Shown in pieces: positions 30,759 through 41,999 of a DNA stretch of 64,000 nt. Below the pieces are notes generated by a model. The model searched no databases, was not told where the DNA came from, and was given only the letters and a program-made list of their open reading frames with translations. Every line of letters starts with the position of its first letter. Position 1 is the first letter of the stretch. The position numbers and the translations under genes are program-made. The stretch is from Rhizodiscina lignyota (lineage: Eukaryota > Ascomycota > Dothideomycetes > Aulographales > Rhizodiscinaceae), in the NCBI GenBank assembly GCA_010015805.1, contig ML978130.1, positions 434,001 to 498,000 of the forward strand. Reading direction: 5' to 3'.

Positions 30759-33539
30759 TTTGCGGATTGTTGGCTGGATGCTGTCGAACGTGTCTGGTTA
30801 TCGTGATGAATTATCTGGGTTGGTGTGGTAGTTGTAGAAGAATAGAAAGTTAAGGGAATATATACTACTATGTGCCTACCGTTGCGACACTCGCCAATGC
30901 GTTAGATCATGTTGAGAAACCGTGAAAGTTGAAGACCTTGATAACACATCTTGGAGCTGACACTGTTGAGTGGATCACTAGATCTAAATACGTTCGAAAG
31001 TAAGTAGCTCCTGTGTACAGTCGACTGGATCCTCCTCACACAAGGGGCTTATGTGTTTGATGTAGGGATATACACTCATGACTCGGCGAGTAGCGCGAGT
31101 CCGCTCGAGTAAGGTTGACCGTCTCAATGAATGCACATGCTAAAGTGAAGGCAACATATATAATTGCACTCCGCTTACGATCCAAGTAACTCCATGAACA
31201 GGTGAGGTCACCCCTGACCTCGAGATTTGGACTTTGGGCTAGGCAGCGTGCGGCCATAACAGCACATATCATGTCTCCCAGCGAGTGTTCGGCCGCTGTA
31301 CAGTACGTGGAATGCGGTGGAGTCGTTCACTATCTCACAAAAAAGAGTGAGTACCCATTGTTTGTGTCTGTGGTCATTTCCCCTCTTTTCATTTTTATCT
31401 TTACTATACAATAGATCGCGCTCGATTCGAGAGTGACAAGAGCAGCCGCGGGGGGGCCGTCGAGGCTGCGTTCGCTGACATCGAAATGCGATGGCGCCTG
31501 GAGTTTAGGATGACATATGGAACTTTTCATATGCGCAAAGATGGAACAAGAAACTAGATGTGACAAAGGGGTTGTCAGTGCATGAAACAAAGGACCTTTG
31601 AGAGAAAGTTAATCGAGTCCATCGATTAATCGCGCGGTCGATACGTAGACAAAGAAACGAATATTTTCTGTATAACCAGGCATTAAGCACAATAGTACCC
31701 CATGGCCAGCTCTTGCACTTGAGAGATGCGCAGTCAAGAGAAAACACATTTGCGAGTGAGCTGGATTATTGTGTGGTAGGAAAATGAGAGAGTTTCGATG
31801 AAGCGGGTTTTCCACAAGCAGAGGAGCAGACCCACTCCAGCTCGAGGCAAGGCCGGGGTGATTCGGTGCGTTCGTCTTGGCATTCGGTCCGATGATGATC
31901 CCCGCCGCTGCAGTAAACTGCGAACCTCTCACTCCGCAAACCCGCGCGTCAACCTTTCACTCTCGCGCTCATGCGCGCGCGGCCGCACCACCGCGTTCCG
32001 CCGCTGCGGCCGTCGATTACAAGTACACACAGTGGAATATGAGACAGCAGAACATATACGAGCATAGTCAGCTGCAGATGTAGAGTGCTTGCGGCCAAAT
32101 ACATGGATTTTCAGGACTTCACGCAAGCCACGCGAGCGGACTCAAATCCCAATTGAACTCAGTCTCCGCACGCAGGGATATCCACGACTCCGACTTGGAG
32201 ACTCCAATGGAATATGTCTCTCCGTGGATACTACGGGCGCAACGAAGCAAGGGAAGCAACCACAATCGAGAACATTTCCAATTCGCGTAAATCCAACCGG
32301 CAGACCCCCCTTTTCATCACATTTAACCTCTGCGTCCAAGTGAAGCTTAGCCTCTGGCTTAGCGGTTTTAACGAGGTGTATCCCTCTTCGCTAATGCAAG
32401 CTCGATCACAGAAAGTGAAGCTATTAGAAAATGTCAATCAATGTAGAGGGGCTAGCACTGATGATTTTTACTTGTTGGCGTAAGAGGTGGGAGAGGAATG
32501 CCTGTGATTGTACCCAACCTGCACATGCAAGTCCGGCCTAGCTTATAACTGACAGATTCCAATGGCACATCTACCTATCTGGCGAGGCCACTCGAGAGCG
32601 AAGTGCGTTGAAAAAGCATGTCTCAAGATAAGGTTCAAGATTTATTGCCTGCGGATATCGCAGTACGATAGCACAGCTGAAATACAAGGCTTTCATAGGT
32701 CTTTACAAGCGTGATGAGCGATCGGCTTTGTTCGATTGAACTCTCTAATTGTCACCGGTGAAGTTAAACGTCATGTCAATCGACAGTTTCGCCGGAGCGA
32801 TTTGGCTGTTATATCGTATATGCGTAACTGCGTGGTATGGACGTCTGAACACGAGACATCTTGTCCTGACTCACGACTCTTGACACATTTCTAATTTGTG
32901 CTTCGCATTACTTACATTGTTAGATCTCATTACGATAACTATGAATAGTCCACATATCTGAGAGTTTTGTTTCAAGTCCTAACGGCTGCCGCTTGAGGAA
33001 TTCGCTAAGTCGGTCCGGAAATAATCCAAATGGGGGCCGTTTATCCCAATGTTTTAGCGACTCTCCCAATGCCTTGAGGATTCTTTGCAGGTCTTTTGCA
33101 TCACGAACTGGACACCGCGCCTCCGTCCGCATTCGGATTAAGTTGTGAGCACGAAGAGCTACACACATTGCAAGCCATTCACTGACGCATTCAGGCACGG
33201 TACTTCCACTAATGCACGTTGATGACGCCTCAAATTAGCAATCCACTGTTTCCACCCCGATGCACAAAGCTCTTGTCCATTTTGCGAACTGGACCAACCC
33301 GTTACTGTGGGTGCTCAAAAGCCCCCATATCCAATATTTCCTTATCCTTGGCTGCTTGCTCGCCAAAATCCATGGCTGCTGACATGTGCATGACCACATT
33401 CAACTCTAAGACAGCTGTAGTCGCACAGGGTCTGAAGAAACTCACAGGAGATAAGGCAAAATATATGTTCCTTCTCTCGGCGTTCTTCGTCCTTTTCTAT
33501 TAGTCCTCCAAGTGCCGCCATTCTTCTCAATATCAAGCA
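30759..33539. other. 2.8-kb gene-poor stretch
   Basis: No clear gene apart from one small two-exon candidate listed separately. A 92-codon frame at 33198-32920 on the minus strand has a GTG rather than ATG start and no known domain. A C7-type G run occurs near 31450. No transposon ends or tandem repeats were recognised. Confidence 0.35.
31271..31557 (+). CDS. Small two-exon candidate gene, unknown
   Basis: ATG 31271-31346 and 31415-31557 join over a 68-nt intron (GTGAGT...ACAATAG) to give 72 residues ending at TAG. The intron has good donor and a pyrimidine-rich 3' end. The product begins MSPSECSAAVQYVECGGVV and its second half is basic with a WRLEFRMTYG strand. No homology is recognised. 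The support is only the in-phase canonical splice, so this may be chance. Confidence 0.3.
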
Positions 33540-34455
33540 ATGTATTCCTTGCGGATCCTCTTAGCAATACTATCATTGCAGATCGTTTCCATCTCGGCAC
33601 TCTGTTACTACCCAGATGGGACTCTTAGCAATGATCTGGCGTGCAATCCTAATGCTACCGCGAGTACTTGCTGTGGAAGGGGACAAGTTTGCCTGAGCAA
33701 CGGAATTTGCACCTTCAGAAACGTATCGGGGTCGGCAATATACAACCGTGGTAGCTGCACAGATAAGAATTGGAACTCTTCAGAGTGCCCTCAATTCTGT
33801 ATAAGCAGTATGGATTCCGTTGCTGTCCATGCAATGCTCTTACTGACTTCTCACAGACAGCCCTGGGGGTGGAGCGGGCATGTATGCGTGTAACAGTGGA
33901 CATAATTTCTGCTGTGATACAAATGGCGTGTACCAAGGATGCTGTGCAGACTCCAATAACTTTCTCGAACTCTCACCAGCCACTTCCAGCGTCGCAGTGG
34001 GAGTGATCATGACAGCGACCTCTTCATCCACATCTTCCAGCGCGACCGCAACCCATAATACGACCTTTACCACTTTTTCACCAACAGGAGCCTCATCGAC
34101 GTCAAAGTCATCAGACAACAATCACACCACTGCCATTGCTGCAGGAGTTGCTGTTCCTGTTGGCGTCCTACTCATCGCTGCTGCAGGCTTCTTCATCTGG
34201 TGGCGCAGACGAGCTAGTAAGCGAAATGGGCGGCCCCAGCTACCTGAAACTTACGCAGGAAACCCACCGGGATATGATCCATCACAACCACAGCCCGACA
34301 ACTACATGACTATGTCACCTGGAGGCAGCACTTGGACGCCTCAGACGGACGATCACTATTATGCAAAAGTTGCACCGGAGCCACAGCAGCCGCCTCAGGA
34401 ACTTCCAGCGCACACAGAATTACAAGAGTTGGATAATACTCCGAAGCGACAATGA
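33540..34455 (+). CDS. Cys-rich single-pass surface protein
   Basis: Two exons, 33540-33807 and 33857-34455 (49-nt intron), give 288 residues. A signal peptide covers residues 1-20 (MYSLRILLAILSLQIVSISA). The ectodomain has about ten cysteines in a compact pattern (LCYYPDG, LACNP, TCCGRGQVCLSNGIC, then SCTDKNW, ECPQFC, ACNSGHNFCCDT, GCCAD). A Ser/Thr-rich stalk follows, then one membrane helix (TAIAAGVAVPVGVLLIAAAGFFIWW) with a WWRRRASKR stop-transfer and a Pro/Gln-rich cytosolic tail with PPGYDP and YMTMSP motifs. The architecture is that of fungal wall-sensor or receptor-like proteins frequent in Pezizomycotina; the ligand is unknown. Confidence 0.82.
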
Positions 34456-34849
34456 TATTGGGTGCGAACCAACTTTAATTCGCTTTAATTTACTTTCAAG
34501 AAGCTAAAATTCTCACTACTACCTGTCACTCTATCATTATTGAGTATACAGACCGATTCCATTGGCTGATCTATGCGTTCCAGCGTTTCCTTGGCACGTC
34601 CAGAGCTTAAATACTATAGTGTTTCCAACTGCAAGAGTGTCTCTCTCCTCCTTGGTTCGAAGACCATGCCAGCGACTGTGATTGGTGAAGACAAACTAGC
34701 GGGAATCGGATCTTGATACGGTTAGCTCTCCTGCGGAGCGGCATCTACAAATCTCTCCGTCCCGCAAACGGGGTCGATGACTGTTCTTTTGTTTTAGAAT
34801 CTTTCACTTGGATTTATTCACATCCATTAAAGCGTTAATCACCTCCAAC
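34456..34849. other. Intergenic region upstream of DJ-1 gene
   Basis: About 390 bases containing the promoter of the DJ-1/PfpI gene. Two direct TTTAATT(C/T)-type words follow the stop of the previous gene (AACTTTAATTCGCTTTAATT). Nothing else seen. Confidence 0.4.
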
Positions 34850-35585
34850 ATGGCGCCAGAACCACAATGTATGTGCTCACCCAATGCCTTGCTGCGCTTC
34901 GATGCTGACCTTAATAGTGCCCTTAAATTTTGGCATGCTCTTATTTCCTGGGTTCCAAGCTCTTGATGTCTTTGGCCCGCTGGACTGTTTGAATATCTTG
35001 TCACAGTCGCACAAGATGAATCTCTCAATCATCTCCCAAACACGTGGGTCAGTCTCAACTGAACCACCAGAGTCGACGGGCCTGAATGTCCTTCAATCGT
35101 TCAACCAACATGTACTGGCGACTCACAGCACAGACGATGATGCGCCCGTAGATGTACTGCTTATCCCCGGAGGTTTGGGTCTCAGGGCTCCCGAGGCTGA
35201 ACTGGCACCGTATGTTGAGTACATCAAGAAAGTCGGGCCCCGATGTCAGTATATCATAACCATCTGCACTGGAGCCCCTCTTCTTGCAAAATCGGGAGTC
35301 TTGGATGGGAAGCGCGCGACTACGAACAAGGCTGCATGGAGATTTACGGCCTGGGGCCCAAAGACCGATTGGATTGCTAGAGCAAGATGGGTCCAAGATG
35401 GCAACATTTGGACTGCTGCGGGTGTGAGCGCAGGTATCGATGTCACACTAGCGTGGATTGGTACTGTATATGGCGAGGAGACCGCGACAGCTGTTTCAAA
35501 CCGAATGGAGTATAGAAGAGCTACGGACTCCACAGATGATCCATTCTCGGCGCTGCATGACTGTCAGGATGTTCCGGCGCAATGA
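34850..35585 (+). CDS. DJ-1/PfpI (ThiJ) family protein
   Basis: Two exons, 34850-34868 (only six codons) and 34918-35585, give 228 residues. The fold is shown by LPLNFGMLLFPGFQALDVFGP at the start (the Glu/Asp pocket), DVLLIPGG, the nucleophile elbow with Cys in YIITICTGAPLLAKSGVLDGKRATTNK, and AAGVSAGIDVTLAWI near the end. The nearest named relatives are isonitrile-hydratase-like and transcriptional-regulator-associated members of the class I glutamine-amidotransferase superfamily; a glyoxalase or hydratase activity is possible. The start exon rests on a good intron (GTATGT...TTAATAG). No targeting signal. Confidence 0.85.
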
Positions 35586-36942
35586 CAATATGTAACCTGG
35601 TCCTGCTCTCCTCTGACAACAGTGAGATTGCAAGGCATTGCTACATAATGGAGCATGTTGACACAAAAATACGACGCGGAACTCTCACTTACTCAATGTC
35701 CTCATTTTCTAACGTTTCCTTTAGGTCGGACTTGCAACATTGCTCACAGGGATCGATGTTCAAATGCTCAATGCCCAATGCTACAATACTGGATTAAGAC
35801 GAGCTCCTCCGTGACGATGCTGCAGGGCCCATTGACTGAGACGGTCGAAATTCTTACACGTATGGATGCATCTGAAATCCGGAATACCACTTCTCGCTGC
35901 GCCACTTTCGAAAGACGGAACAGGAGAGATGGCTGCTGCGCATTGGACGCTTTGTTGAAGATGATCGGTGCAATGGTCTAAGTTTGCTATCATTAATCAG
36001 TTATTTATCTTCTCTAGCTCATATCCCCATGCACTGAAGTATTGCTTACAACATGAAGTCGGTGGTGTTATGGCGTGTCAGGATCATGATAATGGTCTGA
36101 TAACGTGGCTTTGCGAACCATATTCTGAGGGCCTCGGGCGCTCAGTAAAGAATCTCCAAGATAGCGAATGGGATCAGACAGTGTTGCAGGAGATGCATCA
36201 AACGTACAATACAGTGAAACTGGAGTCTGGGGGTATGCGTCTAATGATATCAAGTATAATCTGGTCCTTGGGCTGTAAGTATAGGTGTGCTTCGCATCTT
36301 CATTTGACAGAATGACTCCAGAGCATCGAATGAGAACATTGTCGAATAATAGCACTACTCGGCCAGTCAACATGAAACTCTGACGTTCAACAGACAATTT
36401 GTATCAGAGACGCTTCTTTTTCGGTATCAAGCTCGATACGCCCCTGACTATGGGCGCTCACAAGGCAGTACCTCAGGCATCCATCACATATTTTTGAACT
36501 CATCCCTCCTGATGACTCGACAAAACGCAACTATTCCACGTATTAATCACAACAAGTTGACACCGTCCGCCAAAATTGCGGTCTTTTTACTTATGTTCCA
36601 TACATTATCAGGTACAGGGAGATCGAATATCGTGGAATTGTGGTGATGTGTTGTTTGTTGACGTCAAAAACAACATAAGAGTGCCTTTCTTCGCGCCTCT
36701 CGGACCTTCCCCCTAACAACGCAATCAACATCACTGCTGCTCTTTCCTCTACTACCCGGGATTGTGACTACTGTACCACAAGGCGTACTAAACTCTTTAC
36801 CAAGCTTTGTAAAATCCTCAGTTCCCAACAGTTTACTATCAGTTGATCTAATGCTCATTTAGTGTTGCCCTGAACCTCTCACCACGACGCACCCTCAAAT
36901 TCGACCTTATCCTTCTAACTTCAACATTGTCATCCTATCATT
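35586..36942. other. 1.36-kb region without a supported gene
   Basis: Short frames up to 115 codons occur on both strands without recognisable domains. The last ~80 bases form the pyrimidine-rich leader of the first BAH-Myb gene (CTTCTAACTTCAACATTGTC). Confidence 0.4.
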
Positions 36943-37989
36943 ATGTCCACCTCAATAACCCAAGAGTCTCTGTCAGCGTGTCTCGTGGACGAGTACACAA
37001 TCAAAAACAACGCGAGATCAGACTTCCATATTCAGCTATCCAGAGCCTCTGAAGGACCTGAATGTTCATGGTACCATCTGCAGACCGTCGAAACTGCCCA
37101 GCTGCGGAATGGCACTTTCAAAAGATACAACGTAGTTTCAGTCTATCACCCTGTCTCTCATCGGGCAGGCCAGAAAGATGCTCCGGAGATGCAACCTTCC
37201 TACGCGGTTATCTTGGAGATCAAAGAGCGGCCAAAGTCCATTGGGGCGGACACAAGCAAAGAACACATCTTTTTGGTGTCGTGGATGTATCCATGGCCAG
37301 CGACCTCATTGTCGCGCCCTGCTTCGATACCTGGCACCCGAGAACCTTGGTGGGTGGAAAGTACCTCCCTGGATATCATTCGCTGCGATGTGGTATCACC
37401 CCATTGGAATGGTCCATGGAGCAAGGAACGTATCTTCGACAGAAGCCGCATGGAAATAGTGAGGTATGATGACAGGAACATGGAGTGGTATTACCAGCTG
37501 CAAGTACATGGAACCCGGTGTTGGCACACTGGCCTGACTACTCCATTACAGCAGCCGCGAATACCATGGCCAAAGCGACGGCCGATCGCAAAAACGTCGG
37601 CACAGCTTGAATATTCTCCTGTGGAAACACTCACTGCGCAGTCGACCTCACCACCAACCTTGCTGCATTCCTCCCAACTCATCGAACGCCAATCTTCGTT
37701 CCCTCCAGCTACTTCCAATGTCAATCCAGGATTGCTCGTACCCGCGCTAGAGTCCAGATTGACGAATGATGGGAGGGAACGGCGAGCAGGAAACAATGGA
37801 CAAACCGAGCCCCGGATATGGACAGAAAGCGATGAATGTGAGCTCTTGGAGTTGAGAAGGACCAATCCCGGAAGTTGGCGAAAGCTCGCGCGAGAATGGA
37901 AGAGAACTCACGTGGAGAGGAGCCCCAAAGCTCTCAGACAACGCTTCCAACGCATCAAAAATCGACAAGCGGGATGCCAGCCTAAATGA
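36943..37989 (+). CDS. BAH-like plus Myb/SANT-like protein, copy 1
   Basis: Single exon, 348 residues. The first ~185 residues resemble a BAH module: a VVSVYHPV strand, SYAVILEIKER, IFLVSWMYPW (cf. the V-x-W-x-Y/F of BAH domains) and STSLDIIRCDVVSPHW. Residues ~190-285 are a Pro/Ser-rich linker. The C-terminus (~290-345) is a Myb/SANT-like helix-turn-helix: RIWTESDECELLELRR, SWRKLAREW, then SPKALRQRFQRIKNRQ. Copy 2 starts 233 bp downstream in the same direction and aligns over both ends. By analogy the protein would read chromatin and touch DNA in the nucleus, but the BAH assignment is by eye and the family is not one I can name. Confidence 0.7.
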   Translation: MSTSITQESLSACLVDEYTIKNNARSDFHIQLSRASEGPECSWYHLQTVETAQLRNGTFKRYNVVSVYHPVSHRAGQKDAPEMQPSYAVILEIKERPKSIGADTSKEHIFLVSWMYPWPATSLSRPASIPGTREPWWVESTSLDIIRCDVVSPHWNGPWSKERIFDRSRMEIVRYDDRNMEWYYQLQVHGTRCWHTGLTTPLQQPRIPWPKRRPIAKTSAQLEYSPVETLTAQSTSPPTLLHSSQLIERQSSFPPATSNVNPGLLVPALESRLTNDGRERRAGNNGQTEPRIWTESDECELLELRRTNPGSWRKLAREWKRTHVERSPKALRQRFQRIKNRQAGCQPK

Positions 37990-38222
37990 AGCCAAACAAA
38001 TGTCCTTAAGTGTCCGGTAAGCAAGTTATGGCCCGCTCTTGGCACATATTCTAATATGTTACGGTAACGGGGCTTTTACGGGGCTCCAGCTCTTAATCAA
38101 ACAGCTCTTCACTAACACACGACAGTTTGCCTATAGATATTTCTCTCTACAACATCCTTCTTCCTCTTTCTCTTCATAGTGTTCTTCCGGGAACTCCGAG
38201 GAAATCTGCGTTCATTCCCGCA

Positions 38223-39086
38223 ATGGCACCCGGCAAGACAGAAAACACATTGTCGAACTGTGTTGCGGACGATTTCATGATCAACCACAATTTCAGATCA
38301 AACTTTCAAGTCAAACGCGTCTCTTTCACCAACCTGCAGGACGTCGACCAGGACGCTTGGTACAAATTGCAAACCGCAAAGACTGCAAAAGTCAATAACG
38401 TGGAATACCGCATTGGCGATGTTCATGCTGTACACAGAAGAGGTGTTCATCGGGATAAAGCCGACGGTCCTCCATCGCAACACTCTTACGCTGTCATTCT
38501 TGATATTCGACTATTTCAATCGCAAAACTTCCACACACACACCGAACCATTCTTCCTAATCGCGTGGATGTACTCTAAACACCTCACTCTTCGACACACT
38601 TGGGACTTCTGGGATTCCCAGATTGGCTATGGCGTTTGGATTCTCAGTAACTCGCTCGATATTGTCTCCGCATCGGCTTTCACGAACTGGAATTTGGGGG
38701 AATGGACAAAGGAATGGATCATCGATTGGAACGCGAAGCAAATTGGCAGGATGAACGATCCAGACATGAAGTGGTTGTGCGACCTTGCTACTCCACGGAC
38801 AGGCAATGGTGATATTCGTTCGGCAGGCGCGAGGTGGGCTGCAACGGTGAGCGAGGAGCGGAAGCCAGGTTTGGGTTCGTACACGCCAGCAGAAGATAGC
38901 ACGATCATCGATCTCAGGGAGAATCAAAAACTTTCGTGGAAAGATATTGTCGTTGAGTTTGCGAAACTTCACGCACCGCGAGAGAGGAAGAGCATCGCGC
39001 AGAGATATCAGCGATTCCTCTCTCGTCAGAGGCACACTGAAATGGGAGAAGTGAATGAAGACGGCGACAAAGACGACGAATCCTGA
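38223..39086 (+). CDS. BAH-like plus Myb/SANT-like protein, copy 2
   Basis: Single exon, 287 residues from ATG 38223 (the frame extends upstream without ATG). It matches copy 1 block by block: ADDFMINHNFRSNFQV with VDEYTIKNNARSDFHI, WYKLQTAKTAKVNN with WYHLQTVETAQLRN, SYAVILDIR, FFLIAWMYSK, SNSLDIVSA, EWTKEWIIDW, and at the C-terminus YTPAEDSTIIDLRE, SWKDIVVEF and IAQRYQRFLSRQ. The central linker is about 75 residues shorter than in copy 1 and the tail is acidic (DGDKDDES). The two genes are therefore an old tandem duplication that has diverged widely in the linker. Function is inferred only from the domain look-alikes. Confidence 0.72.
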   Translation: MAPGKTENTLSNCVADDFMINHNFRSNFQVKRVSFTNLQDVDQDAWYKLQTAKTAKVNNVEYRIGDVHAVHRRGVHRDKADGPPSQHSYAVILDIRLFQSQNFHTHTEPFFLIAWMYSKHLTLRHTWDFWDSQIGYGVWILSNSLDIVSASAFTNWNLGEWTKEWIIDWNAKQIGRMNDPDMKWLCDLATPRTGNGDIRSAGARWAATVSEERKPGLGSYTPAEDSTIIDLRENQKLSWKDIVVEFAKLHAPRERKSIAQRYQRFLSRQRHTEMGEVNEDGDKDDES

Positions 39087-40289
39087 GCATACTTGTCCTT
39101 CATCGTCAGGTTTAGCCCAAAACTGAGCGGGAACCGGCTGTAAATAGAGAGGACTTTCGACCGAGCATGATATCACAGTGATTAGCACTGAACCCCTAAC
39201 CTTATTCGTCCACTTTTATGTTCCGCTCCGAGAAATTGCCTGTTTCAGATTTACGGAGCGTCCTCCGTCAAGAGTCTGAGCCGCGAGTGGAGTCCCGAGC
39301 CACGAGAGAAGACTTGAGCTCGAATTTGGAGCATCCCGAGCAGACCTGAGCAGCACACCATCGTACATACACTTGAACAAATCCAGGATTCCTCTTGAGC
39401 TGCTTTTTGTGATCTAGTTCTGGCCCAAGAGCAGCACAGTGGGCCTGTTTCGGAAAGACGCCCGCCCAAAGGACCAGGTTCCCCTTGAGAGCGATCCCTA
39501 ATTTCAACTACCCCACAGTGGCTTTTAGCAGGAAACAACGCACACCAGAGGGTAACCCCGACAATGTCGACCACTCAAGTCCTACGACGGCCTGTGGAGT
39601 GTTGCACGCGCTTGCCACAGCGGGTTGTTTCTTATATTAAGGATGTGAGGCAAGGGTGCCACAGATCTCGGTTGCAATGGAAAATCCATCTGGCAAACGC
39701 CACAGCTCCTTAGCGTACTTCATGTCTTTGCCAAAAGCTACGGTAGCAGAAACGCCTCCAGGAAACAAATCCTCCAGGAAACATGCTACCGCCGATCCGG
39801 TACAGTATGCTGTGAAACTCCCTTTGTCGTTCTCCTTCTCGGTCGTACCTTGTGGCGTGTAATTCGACCCGCTGTGGACCAAGTACTTGTCCTTCACAAT
39901 TGTTTCAATTAAATCCCCCAATCAAAGTCCTTTGAAACAGCCACTTCTGTTTATAACTAGTTTTATGTCCACTAGCCTGCTGAAAGTTTGGCGCTTGAGA
40001 TATAGAGTAGAGTACTCCTAAACAGGGTAGGGGGGACGGCATTTGCGCAAGCCGCTGTACGATCGCAAAAATCGATGTCCAGCATCTGAAGCCATCGAAA
40101 TAGGATGGGCGCGGCTACACCCATGGATGCCGCTGCATGGAATTGGAAGCGGCCGAGCCGGCGCTCCTATTGAGGTGGGCCCGTGAGTGGTTTGGATGAA
40201 TACAAAGATGGGACATGCGCAGCTTTCCTATTCCCAGCATTCACGAGGGAAAAGCACTCAACCGCCTGGACGCGAAGAAGCCTCTCAAG
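39087..40289. other. 1.2-kb region with one unassigned open frame
   Basis: A 94-codon minus-strand frame (39921-39637) has protein-like composition (GSFTAYCTGSAVACFLEDLF) but opens with TTG just after a stop and has no ATG near its start, so it may be an exon or relic. A TTTCCTGGAGG word is repeated in it 15 bases apart. Promoter of the GH71 gene lies at the right end. Confidence 0.35.
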
Positions 40290-41615
40290 ATGCTTTGCAT
40301 TCTGTTCATTGTAGCCAGCCTCGCCTGGCGCGGGGCGGCTCAATCGGTTTTTGCTCATGTTATTGTACGTCACCTCCGCTCCCAGATATTCATGGGGCTA
40401 ACTGCTTGACAGGTTGGGAATACCTACAGCTATACCCAGGATTCATGGGCAGCTGATATTAAGAAAGCTGCGGCCGCTAGCATCGATGGCTTTGCTCTAA
40501 ACATTGGTTACACGGACACCACCAATTCGAACGGAATGGTTCAGAATCAATTGAACAATGCCTACAATGCTGCCGACGCCGCCGGGTTCAAGATGTTCAT
40601 CTCCTTTGACTATGCTGCCGAAGGAGCATGGGATGAAAACACCGTCATCTCGACCATCCAGGCGTACAGCGGTCGTTCCAGCCAGTTCCTCTACGGAAAC
40701 AACCAGCCTCTTGTCTCGACCTTCGAGGGCCCTAACAACGCCCCCGACTGGTCCACCATCAAGAGCCAAACGAACTGCTTCTTCATGCCCGATTACTCCA
40801 GCCAGGGAGCGACCGGTGCAGCCAACGAGCCCAACATCGATGGGCTGTTGAGCTGGGACGCTTGGCCGAACGGTGCGAACGACATGACTGACAGTGACGA
40901 CAAAGCCTACGTGGCGGCGTTGAATGGCAAGCCATACATGATGCCGGTCAGCCCTTGGTTCTACACAAACCTGCCTGCATACAACAAGAACTGGCTCTGG
41001 CGCGGCGATGATCTTTGGCATGACCGCTGGCAGCAGGTTCTTGATGTTAATCCCAGCCTCGTTGAGATCCTCACCTGGAACGACTACGGCGAAAGCCACT
41101 ACATATCTTCTCCGCAAAGCGAGGCTGAGCTTCCCACTGGCTCCAACGTCTACGTCGATGGCATGCCGCACGATGCGTGGCAGAAAGACCTGCCGTACTA
41201 TATCGCCGCTTACAAGAAGCAGCCTGCACCTAGCGAGCCTCATGTGACGGTGTGGTACCGCCTGAATCCTGGAACAGCCTGCTCCGCCGATGGAACAACA
41301 TGTAACACGATCACGCAGGGCCAGACCGAAGTGCCACCTCAGAACTGTGACATCGATGCTGTCTTCTTCACCGCATTCGTGCCTTCAACTGTCACTGCCA
41401 CGGTCTCGGTTACTATTGGTGGGGGTAGCTCTCAGAGCGTCACTGCTTCATCACCGGGTATCTTTCACTCGAGCGTTCCATTCAGCGGTCAGACGGGTAA
41501 TGTGACGATCTCGGTGTCAGGGAGCGATGGATCAACCATTGGGCCAGTAGAGGGTGCTGCGATCACATCTCAGTGCCAGAACGTCAATTGGAACGCATGG
41601 GTTGGCGGCTCATAG
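40290..41615 (+). CDS. Secreted GH71 alpha-1,3-glucanase
   Basis: Two exons, 40290-40364 and 40413-41615 (48-nt intron), give 425 residues. A signal peptide (MLCILFIVASLAWRGAAQ) precedes SVFAHVIVGN, the usual GH71 start. Family blocks follow: DIKKAAAASIDGFALNIG, FKMFISFDYA, FEGP, FMPDYSSQG, DGLLSWDAWP, MMPVSPWFYTN, WLWRGDDLWHDRW, EILTWNDYGESHYI and LPYYIAAYK. GH71 enzymes cut alpha-1,3-glucan (mutan), a polymer of fungal cell walls, and act outside the cell in wall remodelling or in attack on other fungi. The C-terminal ~90 residues are a Cys-containing beta-rich region (VWYRLNPGTACSADG to QCQNVNWNAWVGGS). An upstream ATG at 40215 would add 25 polar residues and hide the signal, so 40290 is preferred. 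Confidence 0.92.
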
Positions 41616-41999
41616 TTTATTTGCCGATTAAATTCACACATTGTATAGATATAATTTAAGCACCACCCCTGGGGTGACGATTTCATTTCATCGCATCGTT
41701 CTATCCGTCGTTTTCACGTTTCGAGTTTGCCTCCATACCTTACACTTGATGGCTGCTCGGCGTTCATACGCACGGAAAATTATCATGTAACTTTGCATGG
41801 AGATGATTAGTAGTGTGCGGAAGCGCTGCGGTGTCTTATGCTGAAAACAACTGTTGCCCTGCGTTTATTTTTGCAGAGATATTGAGTTGATTTCATAAAT
41901 TTCATTCCGCTCTTGCATATGAGCAGTATTTCATTGACATGGTTGGTAGTCAGCTCTTCTGCCTCTCAAAATCCCACGGAAAGGAATTGAATAAAAAGT
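41616..41999. other. Intergenic between convergent genes
   Basis: About 380 bases of 3' flank for the GH71 and MDR genes. Nothing recognised. Confidence 0.4.

Noticed and set aside
32920-33198. 92-codon minus-strand frame as a gene
   Set aside because: GTG start, no domain, no splice partner.
39637-39921. 94-codon minus-strand frame as a gene
   Set aside because: It begins with TTG just after a stop, has no nearby ATG or convincing acceptor, and no recognised domain; kept only as a note in the intergenic entry.
40497-41243. 248-codon minus-strand open frame opposite the GH71 gene
   Set aside because: Shadow of a strongly coding frame; Val/Arg-rich composition with no recognised domain.
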